From Rhizobium sp. Root1212 (lineage in GTDB: Bacteria > Pseudomonadota > Alphaproteobacteria > Rhizobiales > Rhizobiaceae), in NCBI RefSeq assembly GCF_001424985.1, contig NZ_LMDA01000014.1, forward strand, positions 375 through 58,023: DNA of 57,649 nt, given 5' to 3'. The number at the start of each line of letters is the position of its first letter. Position 1 is the stretch's first letter. A program made the position numbers and the translations under genes. Shown piece by piece: positions 52,782-57,649 of the stretch. Below the pieces are notes generated by a model. That model ran no database searches. It worked only from the letters and a program-made list of their open reading frames with translations, and was not told the origin of the DNA.

Positions 52782-52803
52782 CCACCCGATTCCGCATTTG
52801 TCT

Positions 52804-52824
52804 GCCTGCCGCTGTGCGGCAGGC
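52804..52824 (+). other. Intercistronic hairpin between SDR and dehydratase genes
   Basis: Perfect 9-bp stem GCCTGCCGC/GCGGCAGGC with a TGT loop in the 63-bp gap. No T run follows, so it is more likely an mRNA-stability or partial-termination element than a true terminator. Confidence 0.55.
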
Positions 52825-52844
52825 CTGAAACCGGAGCTCGCCTG

Positions 52845-54121
52845 ATGGCCCGTATCACCAGCATGCGCGTCTTCGACCTGCGCTTTCCCACCTCGCAGAG
52901 CCTCGACGGTTCGGATGCGATGAACCCCGATCCGGACTATTCCGCAGCCTACGTTATCCTCGGCACGGACGAGGTGGGACTGGAAGGCCACGGGCTGACC
53001 TTCACTATCGGCCGCGGTAACGACATCTGCTGCACGGCGATCCGCGCCATGGAACATCTGGTCGTCGGCACCGATCTTGACACCGTCCGCGCCGCGCCCG
53101 GCAAATACTGGCGTCACCTGACAGGCGACAGCCAGCTGCGCTGGATCGGCCCGGAAAAGGGCGCGATCCACCTTGCGACCGGTGCGGTGGTCAATGCCGT
53201 CTGGGATCTTCTGGCACGCAGGCGGGCAAGCCCGTCTGGCAGCTCGTTTCCGAGATGAGCCCGGAAGAGATCGCCGACATCGTCGACTATCGCTACATGA
53301 CGGATGTTTTGACCCGCGATGAGGCCGTCGCCATCCTGAAGAAAGCCGAGCCCGGCAAGGCCGGGCGCATCGCCACGCTGAAGCGCGAAGGTTATGCCTG
53401 CTACACGACCTCGGCCGGCTGGCTCGGCTATTCCGAAGAAAAGCTGCGGCGTCTCTGCCAAGAAGCCGTCGATGCCGGCTTCAACCATGTGAAGATGAAG
53501 GTCGGCCGTGATCTCGAAGACGATATCCGTCGCCTCACCATCGCCCGCGAGGTCATCGGCCCGGATCGTTACCTGATGATCGATGCCAATCAGGTCTGGG
53601 AGGTCGATCAGGCGATCGACTGGGTGAAGAAGCTTTCCTTCGCCGATCCCTTCTTCATCGAGGAGCCGACCAGCCCCGACGATATCGCCGGCCATCGCAA
53701 GATCCGCCGGGCGATCGGCCCGGTGAAGGTCGCGACGGGCGAGATGTGCCAGAACCGAATCATGTTCAAGCAGTTCATCGCCGAAGGCGCGATCGATATC
53801 GTCCAGATCGATAGCTGCCGCATGGGCGGGCTGAACGAGGTGCTGGCAGTGCTGCTGATGGCGGCGAAATATGAGTTGCCCGTCTGGCCGCATGCCGGCG
53901 GCGTCGGCCTTTGCGAATATGTCCAGCATCTGTCGATGATCGACTATATCGCAGTGTCCGGCACCAAGGAGGGCAGGGTGATCGAATATGTCGACCATCT
54001 GCACGAGCATTTCGTCGATCCCTGCGTGATCGAAAACGCTGCCTATAGGCCGCCGGAGCGGCCGGGCTTCTCGATCGAGATGAAGCCCGAATCGATCGCC
54101 GGCTACACCTTCGCCGGCTGA
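52845..54121 (+). pseudogene. L-fuconate dehydratase (enolase superfamily), interrupted by a -1 frameshift
   Basis: Two overlapping frames (52845-53258 and 53255-54121) together encode one enolase-superfamily protein of about 425 residues, collinear with L-fuconate dehydratase/ENOSF1. Frame one carries the N-terminal capping domain up to NAVWDLLAR; frame two resumes at SEMSPEEIADIVDYRYMTDVL. Between them, near 53220, one base is missing: adding a base to the AGG codon restores ARKAGKPVWQLVSEM. Catalytic residues are intact in frame two: KMKVGRD (Lys), MIDANQ (Asp), IEEPTS and ATGEM (Glu), and PHAGGVGL (His). Either a recent pseudogene, a sequencing error, or recoding. The apparent ATGA overlap is accidental. 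GGAG precedes ATG 52845. Confidence 0.87.
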
Positions 54122-54347
54122 GCCATTGGCGACGCTTTTGCCGTCACACCTACAAAAAATCGCAAGAAAAAATTCCTCTTTCGAATCCGTCTCTTGGGCC
54201 TGCAGGGGGCGGATTTGGCGTTTTTCGGGCGCGCGTCGCGGGGGAAATTTCAGCCTCCGGGAGGCGTTGGCAAGGGGAGGTTAACCTTTATTTTCTATTG
54301 AAAAGAGGAGTGCCAATTGTCCGTCTTCGTCAAGTGTACAGGTTGCC
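54122..54347. promoter_or_regulatory. Control region of the FtsK-like gene
   Basis: A 226-bp gap without a gene. It contains the palindrome AGGTTAACCT at 54278-54287 in an AT-rich stretch and a strong ribosome-binding-like AGAGGAG at 54304-54310 before a TTG at 54317 that would encode only a 19-residue out-of-frame peptide. Promoter position not fixed. Confidence 0.35.
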
Positions 54348-57017
54348 ATGAATCTTTCCCGGTCCAATTTCAATAATTCCGTCAATGCCATAGGGGAGGA
54401 AAAGGCAAAGCAGGGTGATAAGGGCCATGCGCCCGACCCGGCCGCGGTCGCCCGCCGGCCGTTAACGCCGTCTCAAACTCAGGCACCGGCGCCGCAGATG
54501 CGCCAGGATGCCGACGCTATGGCGGCAAACAGCATCGAGGGGCGCGGCGACATGCCCGTCTGGCAGAGCGCCTTCGTGCTCGGCCCGAACGTGCGCTTTA
54601 CCCGCACGCCCGAAAGCGCCTTTGCCAAGCGCCCAGCCGCGGAAACGCCGCCGGCCGAGCCAGAAGCCGTCGAAATCGTGCCGGAGGCCATTGTCCCGGC
54701 CGAACGCCCGCCTGCGCTGATCGTCAAGCGCCCGCCGGCCGAACCGCAGATCGCCAAGCCGGAAATCATCCCGCAGCCGGTCGGCGCCCTTGCGCTGTCC
54801 TACCGTCTGCGCCGCGAACTGGCCCGCCGGCTGGAAGAAGAGGCGCGTGCCGTCGAAGAAAACCGCGAGGCTGATGGCCATGCCACCGAAATTCCGGCTG
54901 CGGTAGACACGCCGCCGCAAGCAAGCGTCGAAGAGCAGATCGATATCGCCTGCTTCCCGCTTGAGGCGGAGGTGGAGCCGGTTTCCGTTCCCGCCTCGAT
55001 CCTTCCGAATGTCGGCAGCCATCTCTCCGATTATGCCTTCTGGGAAGCGATCGGTACTCCGGAGGCGGAAGACCTTCCCGAGCCCGTTGCGGCAAAGGCC
55101 ATGGCCCCGATCGTTCCGGCACCCGCCATCGCCGCGCCGGTGATACTGACCGCCCCTGTTACCGTCACGCCCATCATCGCCACACCCGTTGTTGCGGCAA
55201 AGCCGACGTTGCCGTTGCCGGTCTTCGCCGCGCCGGAAATGTCCGTCGCCGCCCTCTACCGTCAGATTGATTGCCGCCCGCTGGTATCGGTGGAAGCTCC
55301 GGCCGTTGCCGAGCCAGTCGCCGTCGCGGTTGCCGAGCCGGTTACCGTCCTCCCGGTCGTGCCTGAACCTGTCGAACAGGCTCAGCCGAAGATCGAGATG
55401 CGCCCGCTGATCAAGCCGCAGTCGTCTCTGCCGTTCAATCGCGATGTCGTCTTTTCCGAAGGCGAATATGAGTTTCCGCCGATCGACCTGCTGCAGGAGC
55501 CGCGGATACAGGAAACCACCACCATGTCGCCGGAGGCCCTGGAGCAGAGCGCCGGCCTTCTCGAAAGCGTGCTGGAAGATTTCGGCGTCAAGGGTGAGAT
55601 CATCGACGTGCGCCCCGGCCCGGTCGTCACGCTCTATGAATTCGAGCCTGCTCCGGGCGTCAAATCCTCACGTGTCATCGGCCTTTCCGACGATATCGCC
55701 CGCTCGATGTCGGCGCTCTCGGCCCGCGTCGCCGTGGTGCCCGGCCGCAACGTCATCGGCATCGAACTGCCGAACCCGGTGCGCGAGACCGTCTATTTCC
55801 GCGAACTGATCGAGTCCGGTGATTATACCGAGACCCGCCAGAAGCTGGCCCTTTGCCTCGGCAAGACCATCGGCGGCGAGCCGGTCGTGGCCGAATTGGC
55901 GAAGATGCCGCATCTGCTCGTCGCCGGCACCACCGGTTCGGGCAAGTCGGTCGCCATCAACACGATGATCCTGTCACTGCTTTACCGCCTGAAGCCGGAA
56001 GAGTGCCGCCTGATCATGGTCGATCCGAAGATGCTGGAACTGTCCGTCTATGACGGCATCCCGCATCTGCTGACGCCCGTTGTGACCGACCCGAAGAAGG
56101 CCGTCATGGCGCTGAAGTGGGCGGTGCGCGAGATGGAAGACCGCTATCGCAAGATGTCGCGGCTCGGCGTGCGCAATATCGACGGTTACAACACCCGTGC
56201 GGCAACCGCCCGCGCCAAGGGCGAAACCATCCTCTGCAGCGTCCAGACCGGGTTCGACCGTTCGACCGGCGAGCCGATCTACGAGCAGGAAGAAATGGAC
56301 CTCGCGGCGATGCCTTATATCGTCGTCATCGTCGATGAGATGGCCGACCTAATGATGGTGGCCGGCAAGGAGATCGAAGGCGCGATCCAGCGGCTGGCGC
56401 AGATGGCGCGTGCGGCCGGTATCCATCTGATCATGGCAACGCAGCGTCCCTCGGTCGATGTCATCACCGGCACGATCAAGGCCAACTTCCCGACCCGCAT
56501 CTCCTTCCAGGTGACGTCGAAGATCGACAGCCGCACCATCCTTGGCGAACAAGGCGCGGAGCATCTGCTCGGCCAGGGCGATATGCTGCACATGATGGGC
56601 GGCGGCCGCATCGCCCGCGTCCACGGCCCCTTCATCTCCGACGAGGAAGTCGAAAAGGTTGTCGCGCATCTGAAGACTCAAGGGCGGCCGGAATATCTCG
56701 GCACGGTCACCGAGGATGCCGACGAAATCGAGGACGCGGCGGAAGAAGATGCAGCCGTCTTCGACAAGACCGCGATGGGCGAGGACGACGGCGACGATCT
56801 CTATGACAAGGCCGTCAAGGTTGTCATGCGCGACAAGAAGTGCTCCACCTCCTATATCCAGCGCCGCCTGTCGATCGGCTACAATCGCGCGGCTTCGCTG
56901 GTTGAACGCATGGAACAGGAAGGCCTCGTCGGCCCCGCCAACCACGTCGGTAAACGCTCGATCATTGCCGGCGGCCGGGATGTGGCTGAGGTGCCGGGCG
57001 CGGATATGGAGATGTGA
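54348..57017 (+). CDS. ftsK: FtsK-type DNA translocase lacking membrane helices
   Basis: An 889-residue protein. Residues 1-385 are a low-complexity Pro/Ala/Glu/Val-rich linker without hydrophobic helices. The motor follows: FtsK alpha/beta from about 395, Walker A GTTGSGKS at 527-534, Walker [12 protein letters not shown] with the Asp at 663, and sensor [12 protein letters not shown]. The C-terminal gamma winged helix (about 815-880, [25 protein letters not shown]) recognises KOPS-type DNA. Canonical FtsK has four N-terminal membrane helices; they are absent and no room exists upstream. It may be a second, soluble FtsK working with a membrane paralogue. Confidence 0.92.
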   Translation: MNLSRSNFNNSVNAIGEEKAKQGDKGHAPDPAAVARRPLTPSQTQAPAPQMRQDADAMAANSIEGRGDMPVWQSAFVLGPNVRFTRTPESAFAKRPAAETPPAEPEAVEIVPEAIVPAERPPALIVKRPPAEPQIAKPEIIPQPVGALALSYRLRRELARRLEEEARAVEENREADGHATEIPAAVDTPPQASVEEQIDIACFPLEAEVEPVSVPASILPNVGSHLSDYAFWEAIGTPEAEDLPEPVAAKAMAPIVPAPAIAAPVILTAPVTVTPIIATPVVAAKPTLPLPVFAAPEMSVAALYRQIDCRPLVSVEAPAVAEPVAVAVAEPVTVLPVVPEPVEQAQPKIEMRPLIKPQSSLPFNRDVVFSEGEYEFPPIDLLQEPRIQETTTMSPEALEQSAGLLESVLEDFGVKGEIIDVRPGPVVTLYEFEPAPGVKSSRVIGLSDDIARSMSALSARVAVVPGRNVIGIELPNPVRETVYFRELIESGDYTETRQKLALCLGKTIGGEPVVAELAKMPHLLVAGTTGSGKSVAINTMILSLLYRLKPEECRLIMVDPKMLELSVYDGIPHLLTPVVTDPKKAVMALKWAVREMEDRYRKMSRLGVRNIDGYNTRAATARAKGETILCSVQTGFDRSTGEPIYEQEEMDLAAMPYIVVIVDEMADLMMVAGKEIEGAIQRLAQMARAAGIHLIMATQRPSVDVITGTIKANFPTRISFQVTSKIDSRTILGEQGAEHLLGQGDMLHMMGGGRIARVHGPFISDEEVEKVVAHLKTQGRPEYLGTVTEDADEIEDAAEEDAAVFDKTAMGEDDGDDLYDKAVKVVMRDKKCSTSYIQRRLSIGYNRAASLVERMEQEGLVGPANHVGKRSIIAGGRDVAEVPGADMEM

Positions 57018-57058
57018 AAGAAGCCCGTAACCATCTTTCCCGTTAATTTTCTCTGCAG

Positions 57059-57086
57059 GCCTGCCGTCCACCAACGGCAGGCTTTT
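57059..57086 (+). terminator. Rho-independent terminator after ftsK
   Basis: Perfect 9-bp stem GCCTGCCGT/ACGGCAGGC with a CCACCA loop followed by TTTT, 41 bp after the stop codon. Confidence 0.85.
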
Positions 57087-57196
57087 CCGCTTCACCTTTA
57101 CTTGAACTGAAGCGTGGAAGCTGGACGGGTGAGATAGGCTCCTATAGCTTCCGCGATCATTGTTAGTTATTTTTTATGTATCTTTGAGGAGAGCAA

Positions 57197-57649
57197 ATGA
57201 AGAATTTCCTTATTCTCGGAACCATGCTCGCGACGTTTCCTTTTGGAGCAGTCAATGTGCTCGCCGCAAATGCTCAGGGTGTTGAACAGAGCGCGGTGAA
57301 ACCACCTGAGACCCTTGAGCAACTGCAAACCAAGATACGCACATCCACGGACCGTGAAGTGGTTCAGCGGGCCGTCGCGGATTTAGAGAAATTGGCTGAA
57401 TCGGGAAATGCAGGTGCTCTCACCCGGATCGGTGAACTCTACCGAGACGGAACAGTCATTGCTGCTGATCCGCAGAAGGCCTTTGACGCATTCCAGCGCG
57501 CGGCCGATGCCGGCAATGCTTGGGGCAAGGTTAGCCTCGGCAATGCCTATATCAAGGGCATGGGCGTAGCGGCGGATGTTTCGAAAGGCCTGTCGCTGAT
57601 TGAGGAGGTCGCGGCGAGCGGCAACGGTGGCCCGCCGTATTTCGGGTCC
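57197..57649 (+). CDS. Exported Sel1-repeat protein, N-terminal part
   Basis: The first 151 residues of a protein that runs past the window. ATG 57197 follows GAGGAGAGC. A Sec signal peptide (MKNFLILGTMLATFPFGAV) probably ends near residue 26 (LAANA). From about residue 65, helical Sel1/TPR-like repeats are seen: LEKLAESGNAGALTRIGELYRDG and AFDAFQRAADAGNAWGKVSLGNAY with KGMGVAAD. Periplasmic Sel1 proteins of rhizobia often regulate exopolysaccharide signalling (ExoR group), but this assignment is inference. Base composition is lower in GC than its neighbours. Confidence 0.82.
   Translation, partial: MKNFLILGTMLATFPFGAVNVLAANAQGVEQSAVKPPETLEQLQTKIRTSTDREVVQRAVADLEKLAESGNAGALTRIGELYRDGTVIAADPQKAFDAFQRAADAGNAWGKVSLGNAYIKGMGVAADVSKGLSLIEEVAASGNGGPPYFGS

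Noticed and set aside
52845..53258. A separate small gene coupled by ATGA to an enolase-family gene
   Set aside because: Both pieces align to one L-fuconate dehydratase; the overlap is a by-product of a one-base deletion.
54278..54287. CtrA site before ftsK (TTAA-containing palindrome)
   Set aside because: A CtrA site needs two TTAA half sites with a 7-base spacer; only one is present.
54317..54376. TTG-started leader peptide before ftsK
   Set aside because: Only 19 codons and out of frame with ftsK; the AGAGGAG match alone is too weak to call a gene.

Overview
The window looks like a chromosomal segment of a member of the Rhizobiaceae (Rhizobium, Agrobacterium, Ensifer or a close relative). 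The evidence is a high-GC coding style, a lactose operon in the gene order known from Agrobacterium radiobacter (regulator, then lacE-F-G-Z-K), three rhizobial RIME-type palindromic repeats, a DUF1127 gene followed by a CCUCCUCCC-loop small-RNA array of the alphaproteobacterial CcsR/cuckoo type, and a cyoABCD-SURF1 operon. No rRNA, tRNA, CRISPR array, insertion sequence or prophage was seen.

Layout. 1-6767: end of an unknown gene, an Ldh_2-family dehydrogenase, two small proteins, and a polyamine/omega-amino-acid catabolic block (cupin-HTH regulator, class III aminotransferase, PuuA-like ligase, PuuB-like oxidase). 6988-11640: a 1550-residue protein made almost wholly of 8-residue repeats, themselves arranged in 17-unit modules. 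11827-19498: the lac operon and its LacI-type repressor with two matching operator palindromes. 19691-24633: a beta-propeller protein, a TPR/winged-helix regulator divergent from a DUF899 protein, an MFS carrier and a luciferase-like oxidoreductase. 24730-29727: cytochrome bo-type quinol oxidase (cyoABCD) with SURF1. 30037-39855: transporters (MHS-type, CynX-type, SLC13-type, and an MFS carrier with a soluble C-terminal domain), a GntR repressor with a 33-bp perfect palindrome over its start, an ABC-F protein and a GlxA-type regulator. 39938-43635: a compact unit of XapX, Tat-exported amidohydrolase, DoxX and Tat-exported alpha/beta hydrolase. 44332-44815: DUF1127 gene and four-hairpin sRNA array. 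44897-48395: DUF1403 with a ScpB-like protein, peptidase T, RecX. 48582-54121: a sugar-acid block (polyol/hexuronate dehydrogenase, lactonase-type amidohydrolase, IclR repressor, KDF-type SDR dehydrogenase, L-fuconate dehydratase with a frameshift). 54348-57649: an FtsK translocase without membrane segments and the start of an exported Sel1-repeat protein.

How it works together. The best-supported circuits are lactose import and cleavage under LacR, quinol oxidation by the bo-type oxidase, putrescine or omega-amino-acid breakdown under a PuuR-like repressor, and non-phosphorylating L-fucose(-like) acid catabolism under an IclR regulator. The most unusual items are the octapeptide-repeat giant with its 17 x 8 hierarchy, the sRNA array behind DUF1127, the two neighbouring Tat-exported enzymes that each keep an old internal ribosome-binding site, and the DUF1403-ScpB pair. 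All starts were chosen by ribosome-binding sites and family alignment from memory; no database search was run.
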